Assembly: GCF_003097235.1 (NCBI RefSeq)
Contig: NZ_QEQQ01000013.1
Location: 107,594-171,593 of the forward strand
DNA: 64,000 bases
Source: Pseudomonas sp. CC120222-01a
Lineage (GTDB): Bacteria; Pseudomonadota; Gammaproteobacteria; Pseudomonadales; Pseudomonadaceae
Direction of reading: 5' to 3'
Within the stretch, counting starts at the first letter, position 1; the number at the start of each line of letters is the position of its first letter. The notes below the pieces were generated by a model. It did not search any database. It had not been told where the DNA came from and was given only the letters and a program-made list of their open reading frames with translations. Positions 44,243 to 53,050 of the stretch are shown here, one piece after another. A program made the position numbers and the translations under genes.

Positions 44243-45256
44243 ATGGAAAGCATCGACCTGTTGGTCTTGCGCACTGCCCGTGACTGGCTCCAGGCTGGCG
44301 AGCGCGTGCTGCTGGCCACCGTCGCCCGCACCTGGGGCTCGTCGCCACGGCCCGTCGGCTCGATGATGGCCCTGCGCGGCGATGGACGGGTGGTCGGCAG
44401 CGTCTCTGGCGGCTGCATCGAAGACGACCTCATCCACCGCTACACCACGGCCTACCAGGGCGACGGCATGCCAACGGGCCTGCCGCAGGTGGTGCGCTAC
44501 GGCGTCAGCGCCGATGAAGCACAGCGCTTCGGCCTGCCCTGCGGCGGCACCCTTGAGCTGATCCTCGAATTCGACCCGGCGCTGGCCAGCCTGGAGCATC
44601 TGCTGCCACTGCTGGACAGCGGCAACCTGGTGCGCCGCGAGCTGGACCTGGACAACGGCCAGGTTCACCTGACCACCACCCGCGCACCGGAGCAGTTCGG
44701 CTTCGATGGCCGCTACATGCTCAACACACTGGGCCCCGGTTATCGCATGCTGCTGATCGGTGCCGGAGTGCTGGCCGAGTACCTGGCGACCATGGCCCTG
44801 TTCAATGGCTTCAAAGTGGCGGTCTGCGACCCTCGCCCTGAATACATGGATGGCTGGAACGTGGCTGGCGTGGAGAAGATCGTCGGCATGCCGGATGACG
44901 TGGTGCGCGCCTTCGCCCCGGACCTGCGCAGCTGCATCGTCGGCCTCAGCCACGACCCCAAGCTCGACGACCTGGCCCTGCTCGAAGCCTTGCACAGCCC
45001 GGCGTTCTACATTGGCGTGATCGGTTCGCGACGCAATAACCAGTCGCGCCGGGAGCGCCTGATCGAACATTTCGGCGAAAGCGAGGCCTCGCTGCAGCGC
45101 CTGCACGGGCCGATTGGCATCTATATCGGCAGCAAGACACCGGCAGAGATTGCCGTCAGCGTCATGGCCGAGATCCTGGCGACCAAGAATGGCGTCGCGT
45201 TGCCCGGTGAGGTCAATGTCAGCGAAGCCAAGCGGGCGCTGGAGGTTGATGGCTAG
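44243..45256 (+). CDS. XdhC/CoxI-family molybdenum-cofactor maturation protein
   Basis: A 337-residue protein with an N-terminal XdhC_CoxI domain (TVARTWGSSPRPVGSMMALR and VGSVSGGCIEDDL) and a C-terminal Rossmann domain (MLLIGAGVLAEYLATMALF, then IGVIGSRRNNQSRRERL). XdhC binds and sulfurates the cofactor before insertion into xanthine-oxidase-family enzymes, so it very likely matures the IorAB enzyme encoded just upstream. AAGAGGCG RBS. Confidence 0.9.
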   Translation: MESIDLLVLRTARDWLQAGERVLLATVARTWGSSPRPVGSMMALRGDGRVVGSVSGGCIEDDLIHRYTTAYQGDGMPTGLPQVVRYGVSADEAQRFGLPCGGTLELILEFDPALASLEHLLPLLDSGNLVRRELDLDNGQVHLTTTRAPEQFGFDGRYMLNTLGPGYRMLLIGAGVLAEYLATMALFNGFKVAVCDPRPEYMDGWNVAGVEKIVGMPDDVVRAFAPDLRSCIVGLSHDPKLDDLALLEALHSPAFYIGVIGSRRNNQSRRERLIEHFGESEASLQRLHGPIGIYIGSKTPAEIAVSVMAEILATKNGVALPGEVNVSEAKRALEVDG

Positions 45257-45265
45257 CCGCCCCCT

Positions 45266-46081
45266 TCAAGGCTTCCCTCCCGCCTGCTGCTGCCGCCACA
45301 ACTCCAGATTCTTCTCGACCAGCTGCTCGGGCACCGGCCCGGCAACCAGCTCTTTCATTTTTTGCGCCAGCCTCTCGCGCAGCTCTGCTCGATTGCACTT
45401 CGACTGATGCGACAGCGCCAGGTACAGCCCTTCGCTGGACACCGGCGGGTCGAGCACCTTCAGCTGCGTATCCCAACCCTGCGTCCCTGCCAGGGCCATG
45501 CCGGGGTACTGCTCGTAGATCAGGTAGTCATTGCGCTTGTGCAGCAGTTTCTCGAACGCCTGCCTGGCGCTTGGCACCGCTTCGAGCTGCAGGTTCGCCC
45601 TGGCGTAATCGTCGAACTGCTGCCCGTGGCTGTTGCTGACCAGTGTCCCGCCGTTGTGGCCCTTGAGGTCCGCCCAGTCGTGGTAGGGAAAGCCGCCATC
45701 CTGGCGGACCCAGACCACGCTGCGCACATGCAGGAACGCCGGGCTGACGAAGTCCATCTGCTGCTGGCGCTCGTGGGTCAGGAAGTACCCCGCCATCAGG
45801 TCGATACGCCCGGTGCGCACTTCCTCCTGCGCCCTTGACCAGGGCCCGCCGTACACCACCTTCACTTCCAGCCCAAGCGCCTCGCCCACTTCATTGAGCA
45901 GGTCGGCATTGGCTCCGATCAACTGGTCAGGGTTGTTCGGGTCACGCCAGAGGTAAGGTGGGTATTCCGGATTACCGGTAGCGGTGAGTTGGCCGCACAG
46001 CGCCTCTGCCGCCGCGAATTCGGGCATCAGAAGCATGAAGAGCGACAGCAGCAAAGACCGGCAACGACTACGCTCGATCAT
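45266..46081 (-). CDS. Periplasmic solute-binding protein (SBP_bac_3), orphan
   Basis: A 271-residue secreted protein, signal peptide ending near Ala25 (FAAA/EALCG). Typical SBP_bac_3 fold features: GNPEYPPYLWRDPNN, VYGGPWSRAQEEVRTGRIDLMAGYF and FVSPAFLHVR. No permease or ATPase lies nearby, so it may serve as a sensor or work with a distant transporter. It lies downstream of, but is separately transcribed from, the xdhC-type gene (convergent). Confidence 0.83.
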   Translation of the reverse strand: MIERSRCRSLLLSLFMLLMPEFAAAEALCGQLTATGNPEYPPYLWRDPNNPDQLIGANADLLNEVGEALGLEVKVVYGGPWSRAQEEVRTGRIDLMAGYFLTHERQQQMDFVSPAFLHVRSVVWVRQDGGFPYHDWADLKGHNGGTLVSNSHGQQFDDYARANLQLEAVPSARQAFEKLLHKRNDYLIYEQYPGMALAGTQGWDTQLKVLDPPVSSEGLYLALSHQSKCNRAELRERLAQKMKELVAGPVPEQLVEKNLELWRQQQAGGKP

Positions 46082-46244
46082 CTACACCCCTCGGGAGCTT
46101 TGGCATTCAGCGGCCGGGCGTGGTCGCTGAAGCCGCCACATCCCGTGGGCCACGGCGGCATCGGTGGCCGCGTGCTACCAACAGTCTGGCTCAGGATTGG
46201 CCGAGCGCCAGCCTTTGGTACGCCCTTCGCGCATTATGCGGCAC

Positions 46245-48119
46245 TTAGTCGCCGGGCTGGAAAACGCAGACCCGCCCGCGCTGGCGCTTGGCTTCGTACA
46301 TCGCCTGATCGGCTGCCTTGACCAGTGCATCGACCTCGTTGGCATGGACCGGCGCGAGGGCAAGGCCGATGCTTGGGGTGACGAAGTCGATGGTCAACCC
46401 GCTGACGCTGACCGGTTCCGCCAGCACCTTGAGCAAGCGCTCGGCCAGGGCACTGGCTGCCTGGAAACGGGTGGCCGGGACGATCACGGTGAACTCGTCG
46501 CCGCCCAGCCGATAGGCCTTGTCCGGCTGGCGCAAGGCATTGCGCAGGCGCTCGGCCATGCACACCAGCAAGGCATCGCCGACATCGTGGCCAAAGCGGT
46601 CATTGACCTGCTTGAAGTGGTCAAGGTCGAGGAAGATCAGTGCCAGCGGCATGGCGCCGCCCTGCAGATGGCGGGCAAGGTCCTCATGGAACGCCTTGCG
46701 ATTGCCCAACCCGGTCAGGACATCGTGATAGGCCAGGTCGAACAGCTGCTGCTGATGCAGTACATGCTCGCTGACGTCGTGCAGGATGCCGCGATAGCCA
46801 ATCAGACGCCCCCCTGCATTGTGCCGCCTGGATATCTGGGTTTCGAAGTGCCCGATGCTGCCGTCGGCGCGCCGCAGTCGAGCCGAGAGCGGCGCGCCGG
46901 GCTCGGTCTCGGCGATTGCCGGTTCGGTTGACGAACTGGCCTCGGGGTCTTCCTGCAGGGAAGCGACGGTTCGCCCGATCACCTGCGCCGCCGGGTAACC
47001 GAGCAGCCTGCAGAAAGCCGGGTTGACCGACTCGATCCTGGCCTGCTCGTCGAGTTCGAAGTAGCCGTCTTCCATGGCGTCGAGAATCGCCCGGTCGCGC
47101 GCTTCGCTCTGCTCGAGGCGGTCCAGCGCACGGTTCGCTTCGCGCGCCAGCTTGCCCAGCTCATCGCGCCCGTCGTCAGTCAGGCGCCGCCCTGCCGCCG
47201 TCGGGCCAATGGTCAGAAGCTCCTGATGCAAGCGGGCAATGCGCCGCAGCAAGGTGACGTCCAATGCCAGGTAGATCAGCAGCCAGGCCAGGCCGATGAG
47301 CCCGCCGGTCACGCCGAGAAACACATTGAGCTGCTGCTCGCCTTCCAGGTACAGATGGCGCTCGCGGGTCAGTTGCAGACGCAGTTGCGGCTCGCCCAGG
47401 CTGTCCTGGAACAGCAGGTCGATGCTTTGATGGCGGGCATCGACCACCTGGCGATTGCCGATGCTCATGAGTTCGGCCTGCAGCACGGGCCGTTCCTGCT
47501 CGGTGCTCGATGGCAGCCAGGTGAGTTCACCGCCCAGCTGTTGCTGCAGCATGGCGATGCGCTTGCTGTCCAGGAACGTTCCCGCCAACAGCACACCGCT
47601 GGCCCGATCGCCGCTGCGCGCGGTATCGACGGCGACCAGAATCAGCGGCACCCTGAGCACCGCCAGCAACTGCGCGGGGGGCGCCACGTCCTGAGGCTGC
47701 AGCAGCCGCGCCAATTGCGCGGCAACGCCGTCATGCAGCGCCTTCAGGTTCAGTGCGGGCGCGCCGGCCGGGCGCTCCAGCGCCGCCAGGTCGAGCGGCC
47801 GCCAACTTACCCGCTGCTCACCATTGGCAAAGTAAAGAATGAAATCGAAGCCACTGCGGCCCAGCGTGGCGGCATCGAGCGGGAAAGCCGACGGCACCGC
47901 TCCCGGAATCGCCTGGGCCCATTGCCGCAAGCGGTTGGCGTCACGCTCGAAGCTGTTGCCCAGCAAGGCGCGCAGGCGCTCGGCCTCGGCCACCAGCAGC
48001 CGCTCGTCCTGCTTGTCCAGCCGCGCCAGCAGCATGCCCTGGGCCGCAAAGTAGACGAGCGACAACACCAGCAGCAGCGGCGGTACGAACAGCCAGAGCA
48101 ATCTCGTGCGTAACTTCAT
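46245..48119 (-). CDS. Membrane diguanylate cyclase: periplasmic sensor, PAS, GGDEF
   Basis: A 624-residue protein. Two membrane spans (about residues 8-28 and 260-285) frame a periplasmic sensor of roughly 230 residues (CHASE4-like length). A HAMP-like linker, a PAS domain (about 335-460) and a GGDEF domain (about 460-620) follow. The active-site motif GGDEF is intact at 539-543 and an RxxD inhibitory site (Arg530-Asp533) sits exactly five residues before it. So it should make c-di-GMP and be subject to product inhibition. There is no EAL domain. Signal unknown. Confidence 0.9.
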   Translation of the reverse strand: MKLRTRLLWLFVPPLLLVLSLVYFAAQGMLLARLDKQDERLLVAEAERLRALLGNSFERDANRLRQWAQAIPGAVPSAFPLDAATLGRSGFDFILYFANGEQRVSWRPLDLAALERPAGAPALNLKALHDGVAAQLARLLQPQDVAPPAQLLAVLRVPLILVAVDTARSGDRASGVLLAGTFLDSKRIAMLQQQLGGELTWLPSSTEQERPVLQAELMSIGNRQVVDARHQSIDLLFQDSLGEPQLRLQLTRERHLYLEGEQQLNVFLGVTGGLIGLAWLLIYLALDVTLLRRIARLHQELLTIGPTAAGRRLTDDGRDELGKLAREANRALDRLEQSEARDRAILDAMEDGYFELDEQARIESVNPAFCRLLGYPAAQVIGRTVASLQEDPEASSSTEPAIAETEPGAPLSARLRRADGSIGHFETQISRRHNAGGRLIGYRGILHDVSEHVLHQQQLFDLAYHDVLTGLGNRKAFHEDLARHLQGGAMPLALIFLDLDHFKQVNDRFGHDVGDALLVCMAERLRNALRQPDKAYRLGGDEFTVIVPATRFQAASALAERLLKVLAEPVSVSGLTIDFVTPSIGLALAPVHANEVDALVKAADQAMYEAKRQRGRVCVFQPGD

Positions 48120-48149
48120 GCGGGCTCCCCGTACCCTGGTTCACCCGCT

Positions 48150-48686
48150 TCATGAGCTTGGGCAGGACCTGCCTGGTGCCGCCGTTGCCCGCACGGCCTC
48201 GGCCAGCTTGCGCAGGTTGGCCTGATGGGCGTTGACCAGGTTGTTGATGCTGTTGTCGGCGGCGGTCTGCACCGACGTCCGGCAGGTGATTTCGGGCTCG
48301 CCTGGCCGCTTCAGGCGCCACAGGGTATCGAGCGAGGCGTATTGACCGGGCACGCTGTCGAAGCGCTGCACATCGACCCTCAACACACTGCTGGTGCCGG
48401 GCGCCGGGCCGCCCAGCATGTCCTGCAGGGCACTGCGAAACTCATCCACCAGGTTGGCGCCCCACCACTCCGTTTCCAGAATGGCCAGGCCGCTGCTGCC
48501 CTGGCGCACCACCAGTTGCGGGCGGTCCACCTGCGGCGGCAGGCTGACCCGGCTCACCTGCACGTGCTGGCTACCCCCTTGCGCCGGCTGCGCCGGGACC
48601 AGGGTGTGGTAGTTGTTCGGGGTACTGCTGCAGCCGCTCAGCCAGATCAACAGGCTGGCCCCACACAGGTTGCGCACTCGATGCAT
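48150..48686 (-). CDS. pqiC: PqiC-type outer-membrane lipoprotein of the Pqi system
   Basis: A 178-residue ABC_trans_aux lipoprotein. Lipobox LSGC gives lipidated Cys19, followed by SSTPNNYHTL typical of PqiC/DUF330 proteins. It tethers the PqiB tunnel to the outer membrane. It follows pqiB by 28 bases. Confidence 0.88.
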   Translation of the reverse strand: MHRVRNLCGASLLIWLSGCSSTPNNYHTLVPAQPAQGGSQHVQVSRVSLPPQVDRPQLVVRQGSSGLAILETEWWGANLVDEFRSALQDMLGGPAPGTSSVLRVDVQRFDSVPGQYASLDTLWRLKRPGEPEITCRTSVQTAADNSINNLVNAHQANLRKLAEAVRATAAPGRSCPSS

Positions 48687-48714
48687 CAGCTGACACTCCT
48701 TTGGCCTTTCACTT

Positions 48715-50355
48715 TCAAGGTCTCAAATCTTGCGCACCGGCCGCTTTCGGCCGGCCTTGGATCAGCGACTCGGGGTGGCGCCCCAGGTAGTCGGTCAGGT
48801 CACGCAGCGAACGCGACATGCGTTCCAGTTCGTCCAGCGTTTCACCCAACCGTTCGCGCGCGGGCGAATCGTCGGCAATGGTCGCATTGGCCGTCTTCAA
48901 GGTTTTCTGCATGTCGTCGAGGGTGGCTTTTACCCCGGGCAGCGTCTGGCTGTTGAAGGTCTTGAGGTTGGCGCGCAGGTCACGCAGGGTGCCATCGAGG
49001 TTGCTGGCAATGCTCTCCAGCGGCAACTTGCCGATGCGCTCGACGAAATGCTGCAACTGCTCCTGGAGCATCTCCAGGCTGCCAGGCATGGTAGGAATGA
49101 CGATAGGGTTGGCCTCCCGGTCGAACGCGACCTTGGGGGCGTTCGGGTAGAAGTCCAGGGAGATGAACATCTGCCCGGTGATCAGGTTGCCGCTGCGCGC
49201 CTGCGCCCGCAGGCCATGTTCGACGAAGGTGCCGATCAGCTGCCGGGCGCCATTGAGGTCACCCTCGGTGTGCTTGAATACCGATAGCATCTTCTGATGC
49301 ACCGGGCCCAGCCGCTGCGGGTAGATCACCGCATCCACCACCACCGGGAAGATCTGTTTCACCGGGTCGTAATCCAGTTTGATCGAAGTAACCCGGCCAA
49401 ACTCCACGCCCTTGAACTCTACCGGAGCGCCCACCGACAGCCCGCGCATGGACTGGTCGAAGCGCAGCTGCAGGTACTGCCCCTTGCCGTGCGGCGGTGC
49501 CAGTGCCGCATCACGGTCGGCAAACAGCTGGAAGTGCGTCTGGTCTGCGGCTGGCTGAACATCCGCAGTAAAGTCGGGCGAACCAAAAGCCAGCCCGCCG
49601 ATCAGGATGGACGACAACGACTCGGTATCGACCTTCAGGCCATTGGCGCCGATCTGCATGTCGACGCCGCTGGCATTCCAGAAACGGGTGTCACCTGTGA
49701 CGAAGTTGTCGTAGGGCGACTGCACGAAGATGCCGATCTCGACGCCCTTGCCATCGTCCTGCAAGCCATAGGACACCACTTCACCTACCGGGATCTTGCG
49801 GTAATAGATGGCCGAGCCGATATCCAGCGAGCCGAGGTCTTCGGCGCTGAGCAGGAATCGCTTGCCCTTCTCGCCATAGGTGATCGCAGGCGGCAGCTCC
49901 AGGCCGGTGAAGTTCTTTTCCGAGGCTTTCGACTCCCCGGCATCGGCACCAATGAAGCTGCCGGACAGCAAGGTATCGACGCCGGACACCCCGCCCGCAC
50001 CAATCCGTGGGCGTACCACCCAGAAGCGCGCCCCCTCGGTGGCGAACGAGCGCGCATCATTGGCCAGCTGCACCTTGACGATGACGCTATTGTGGTCCTC
50101 GGCAAGGTCCACGGTGGTCACTTCGCCAATCACCACGCTGCGGTACTTGACCTGCGTCTTGTGCGCCACCAGCCCTTCACCGGAGCGAAAGGAAATCGAA
50201 ATCACCGGCCCTTCCTGCAGCCAGTTGCGCACCACCAGCGAAGCCCCGACCAGGATCGCCAGGATCGGCACGATCCACACCAGTGAAATATTCCAGCGCC
50301 GGGTGCGTACCTCTGCCTGCCCGGCCCCATTTCGCGCCTCACTCGCTTGCGCCAT
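48715..50355 (-). CDS. pqiB: PqiB, MCE-domain intermembrane tunnel protein
   Basis: A 546-residue protein, the same length as E. coli PqiB. One N-terminal membrane anchor (about 28-48) precedes three MCE repeats (starting near VISISFRSGEGLVAHKTQVK, GKRFLLSAEDLGSLDIGS and YLQLRFDQSMRGLSVGAP), then a long C-terminal helix that forms the syringe-like tube. ATG 50355 (MAQASEARNG) has GGAGG 8 bases upstream and overlaps the pqiA stop by 17 bases; the longer reading from 50379 is less likely. It moves phospholipid or related hydrophobic molecules between membranes. Confidence 0.93.
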   Translation of the reverse strand: MAQASEARNGAGQAEVRTRRWNISLVWIVPILAILVGASLVVRNWLQEGPVISISFRSGEGLVAHKTQVKYRSVVIGEVTTVDLAEDHNSVIVKVQLANDARSFATEGARFWVVRPRIGAGGVSGVDTLLSGSFIGADAGESKASEKNFTGLELPPAITYGEKGKRFLLSAEDLGSLDIGSAIYYRKIPVGEVVSYGLQDDGKGVEIGIFVQSPYDNFVTGDTRFWNASGVDMQIGANGLKVDTESLSSILIGGLAFGSPDFTADVQPAADQTHFQLFADRDAALAPPHGKGQYLQLRFDQSMRGLSVGAPVEFKGVEFGRVTSIKLDYDPVKQIFPVVVDAVIYPQRLGPVHQKMLSVFKHTEGDLNGARQLIGTFVEHGLRAQARSGNLITGQMFISLDFYPNAPKVAFDREANPIVIPTMPGSLEMLQEQLQHFVERIGKLPLESIASNLDGTLRDLRANLKTFNSQTLPGVKATLDDMQKTLKTANATIADDSPARERLGETLDELERMSRSLRDLTDYLGRHPESLIQGRPKAAGAQDLRP

Positions 50356-50980
50356 CGGTGCGGCCTCCATTATTGCCAAGGTGATCCCAGATCAGGCGTG
50401 GGTCGAAGCTCATTGCCGAAAACATGGTCAGCACCACGACCATGCCGAAAAACAGGATGCCCGGGCGCGGCTCGATGGTGCCCAGGCCGCGCAGCTGCAC
50501 CAGCGCGGCCACCAGTGCGACGACGATGACATCGAGCATCGACCAGTAACCGATCAGCTCGACGGCACGATAGAGTTGCGAGCGCTGCCGTTGTGCCCAG
50601 CTGGAGCGGCGTTGGGCAGTGAACAGCAGCAGGCCGAGGGAAAAGAACTTGATCGCCGGCACGCCCATACTGGCGATGAAAATAATCAGGGCGATATCCC
50701 AGGCACCTGCCTCCCAGAACTCCAGCACGCCGCCACCGATGGTGCTGTCGCTGCCACTGCCGAGCATTTCGGTGTGCATCACCGGCAACAGATTGGCGGG
50801 TACATAGAACACCAGCGCGGCCAGCAAGAAGGCCCAGCCACGGTTGATGGCGTTAGCCTTGCGCCGGTGCAAGGGTGCACCGCAGCGCGGGCAGGTGTGG
50901 GCCTTGCCCAGTTCGCACGCCAGCCCGCATCCGTGGCACAGGCACAGGCCGAGGTCATCGGCCAATATGGGCGTGCTCAT
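50339..50980 (-). CDS. pqiA: PqiA-type membrane protein, second half
   Basis: A 213-residue protein corresponding to the C-terminal half of E. coli PqiA. A zinc-ribbon-like Cys pair set CHGCG and CPRCG (residues about 15-35) precedes four membrane spans. The ATG overlaps the stop of the preceding pqiA half by 4 bases and its stop lies inside pqiB. In E. coli both halves form one 417-residue polypeptide; here they are two coupled genes. Confidence 0.88.
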   Translation of the reverse strand: MSTPILADDLGLCLCHGCGLACELGKAHTCPRCGAPLHRRKANAINRGWAFLLAALVFYVPANLLPVMHTEMLGSGSDSTIGGGVLEFWEAGAWDIALIIFIASMGVPAIKFFSLGLLLFTAQRRSSWAQRQRSQLYRAVELIGYWSMLDVIVVALVAALVQLRGLGTIEPRPGILFFGMVVVLTMFSAMSFDPRLIWDHLGNNGGRTDGASE

Positions 50981-51573
50981 ACCTGCTCCCACAGGTCGCG
51001 AATATCGCGGCCGGCAATGTAGATGATCAGCATGCTCAGGGCGGCCAGGGCGATCAGGCCGATGCCGGGGATCACATCCAGCAGGCCAGCCAGCTTGATG
51101 ACGGCTACCAACGCGCCGAGCAGGCAGACTTCCAGCATGCTCCACGGGCGCAGGCCTTCCAGGCAGCGCATGCTCACGGCAAACCCTGGCGCCCTGCGCC
51201 CGGCCAGGGCAAAGCTCAGCAACCAGCACAGCAAGGTGATTTGCAGCACTGGCGCAAAGATGATCGCCAGCGCCATGACCAAGGCGATGAAGGTGATGCT
51301 GCCACTGCTGAGGATCAGCACCGAATCCCACAGGGTGGCGGAGTTGCTCAACCCTTGCATGCCGATGGTCATGACCGGATAAAGGTTGGCGAACAGCAGC
51401 AAGACACCCCCCGTGATGCTCAGGGCCAGGCGTTGCTGGATGCTCAGGCTGCCATGCCGGTACAGGACACCCGCGCAGCGCGGGCAGAGCGCACGTTGGT
51501 GACGCTGCAATGGCGTGCGCCGATACACGGCATCGCAATATTCGCAGATGATCAGGGGCTCGGTCTGGCTCAT
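50977..51573 (-). CDS. PqiA-type membrane protein, first half
   Basis: A 198-residue protein like the N-terminal half of PqiA. Cys motifs CEYCD and CPRCAG are in the first 35 residues and four membrane spans follow. It is the first gene of the pqi operon (pqiA1-pqiA2-pqiB-pqiC). ATG 51573 (MSQTEPLIICEY) chosen; longer readings start in non-coding sequence. Paraquat inducibility is known for the E. coli operon; no SoxR-type site is visible to me here. Confidence 0.87.
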   Translation of the reverse strand: MSQTEPLIICEYCDAVYRRTPLQRHQRALCPRCAGVLYRHGSLSIQQRLALSITGGVLLLFANLYPVMTIGMQGLSNSATLWDSVLILSSGSITFIALVMALAIIFAPVLQITLLCWLLSFALAGRRAPGFAVSMRCLEGLRPWSMLEVCLLGALVAVIKLAGLLDVIPGIGLIALAALSMLIIYIAGRDIRDLWEQV

Positions 51574-51719
51574 GCGGTATTCCCGGATGCAGGTCTCTAT
51601 GCGTGCAGTCAGCCGTTGATTGACGCAGGGCCGAGCGTCGACATGAGCAAGCGTAGACGGGAAAGTTGCGTTACGGAGCCAGAGAACGCACCGCGGATCC
51701 AATGGCGGCATATAGAAGA

Positions 51720-51758
51720 AAGGCCGGGGACCGATGCCTTACATCGGTCCCCGGCCTT
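51720..51758 (-). terminator. Intrinsic terminator after the 106-residue protein gene
   Basis: A 15-16 base perfect stem (AGGCCGGGGACCGAT) around a 7-base loop. On the minus strand it is followed by TTTCTTCT. It ends the transcript of 51796-52116 before the pqi promoter region. Confidence 0.82.
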
Positions 51759-51795
51759 CTGGATCAGGCGGGTTTGCTGATCGAATGACCCTGGA

Positions 51796-52116
51796 TCACC
51801 TGCACATGCGCTTCACGGCGCGCTCTGCGGCCGCCTGGAACACCTTGCGCATGGCCTCCAGCTGTTCGGGCGGCAACGCCTTGGCACAGGTCAGCCCCTG
51901 CAGGAAGCCGATACCCCAGCCTTTGGTTTCAGCCAGCTCCTGACGGTTCTCGGCGTCGGCGATATCCCCCAGGTGCAGGGCTGCTGGATGCTCGTAGCGG
52001 TCTTCCAGCGCCAGTTTGCGCAGTTCCTCCAGCGCCACCTTGAACTCGGCAGCGGCAGCATCGTCCAGGCCCAGGTGCTCGTACTGCAGCAGGCTCAGAC
52101 GGTCGGTGGCGGTCAT
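51796..52116 (-). CDS. Small acidic cytoplasmic protein, unknown function
   Basis: A 106-residue, helix-rich protein with no signal peptide. Notable stretches: LSLLQYEHLGLDDAAAAEF and ETKGWGIGFLQGLTCAKAL. ATG with GGAGAT about 7-12 bases upstream and a strong terminator behind it make it a real gene. I do not recognise the family. Confidence 0.72.
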   Translation of the reverse strand: MTATDRLSLLQYEHLGLDDAAAAEFKVALEELRKLALEDRYEHPAALHLGDIADAENRQELAETKGWGIGFLQGLTCAKALPPEQLEAMRKVFQAAAERAVKRMCR

Positions 52117-52303
52117 CTTCGAATCTCCGTTTCACAGTAAAAGGAGCAGGTGCAAGGAAATCACCAACCCGCCGCGACGCATCCGGGTGCCAGCGAAGGT
52201 GGTGTCAGTTCCGAGTTGTATACCACAACTGGGGGCTCTCCCCCTAGCGGCGTGCGCCATCCGGGTGCAACGCAGCGACACCGTCTGTCGCAGGCCAGTC
52301 GCG

Positions 52304-52328
52304 TTAATTAAATTTAAATTGAATTTAA
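52304..52328. promoter_or_regulatory. AT-rich palindromes upstream of the TetR gene
   Basis: TTAATTAA (52304-52311), AATTTAAATT (52311-52320) and a 7-7-7 inverted repeat TTAAATT-N7-AATTTAA (52308-52328) overlap here, 54-78 bases upstream of the TetR start. The pure A/T run in a GC-rich setting marks a promoter/operator, presumably bound by the TetR protein. Confidence 0.5.
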
Positions 52329-52381
52329 CATAGAACAAGCTCACGCTGCGTGTCATTGCACTGAACCGAGAGCATCGCAAC

Positions 52382-53044
52382 ATGGCCACCACACCGCGCG
52401 AACCGCGCAAGGACGGCGAAGCCACCCGCACACGCATCCTCCAGGCCGCTGGCGAACTGTTCGCCGCCGTGGGTTATGCCGAAGCCAGCAACAAGGCCGT
52501 CGCCGCCAAGGCCGAGGTCGACCTGGCCTCGATCAACTACCACTTCGGCAGCCGCAATGGCCTGTACCTGGCCGTGCTCGACGAAGCGCGGCGGCGCTTC
52601 CTGGACATCAGCGACCTGCAGCGGATCACCCTCGCCGAGCAACCGGCGGCGGAAAAGTTGCGGGCACTGGTCGAACTGGTCGTGCGCAAGGCCACGCAGC
52701 GCCGCGACAACTGGCACCTGCGTGTGCTGGCTGCGGAAATCCTCGCGCCCAGCCCGCACGGCCAGGCCCACATGCAGGCCGAGGCTCCGCTGAAGCTGTC
52801 GCTGCTCAAGGGCCTGTTCAGCGAGATCACCGCCATCCCCCCGAGCGACCCGGCACTGACCCGCTGCATCCTCTGTGTCACCGCCCCCTGGGCGATGCTG
52901 TTGATCGGCCCGCGCGGGTCCACCGGGACCCTGCATGAAATCCTCGGCATGCCGGCCGAAGACGTGTCTGCCCAGCTGTTCAGCTTCGCCCTGGCCGGCT
53001 TGCAGGAAGCCGGCCGCCAGCACGCCCAAGGCAAAGGACGCTGA
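52382..53044 (+). CDS. TetR-family regulator (CerR/DUF1956-like)
   Basis: A 220-residue repressor. The N-terminal HTH (about residues 14-62) includes RILQAAGELFAAVGYAEASN and the SINYHFGSRNGLY recognition end. The C-terminal domain is ligand-binding and dimerising. It lies 6 bases before the DHA2 efflux gene, so it likely represses its own operon until a toxic ligand binds. Confidence 0.9.
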   Translation: MATTPREPRKDGEATRTRILQAAGELFAAVGYAEASNKAVAAKAEVDLASINYHFGSRNGLYLAVLDEARRRFLDISDLQRITLAEQPAAEKLRALVELVVRKATQRRDNWHLRVLAAEILAPSPHGQAHMQAEAPLKLSLLKGLFSEITAIPPSDPALTRCILCVTAPWAMLLIGPRGSTGTLHEILGMPAEDVSAQLFSFALAGLQEAGRQHAQGKGR

Positions 53045-53050
53045 CCGCAC

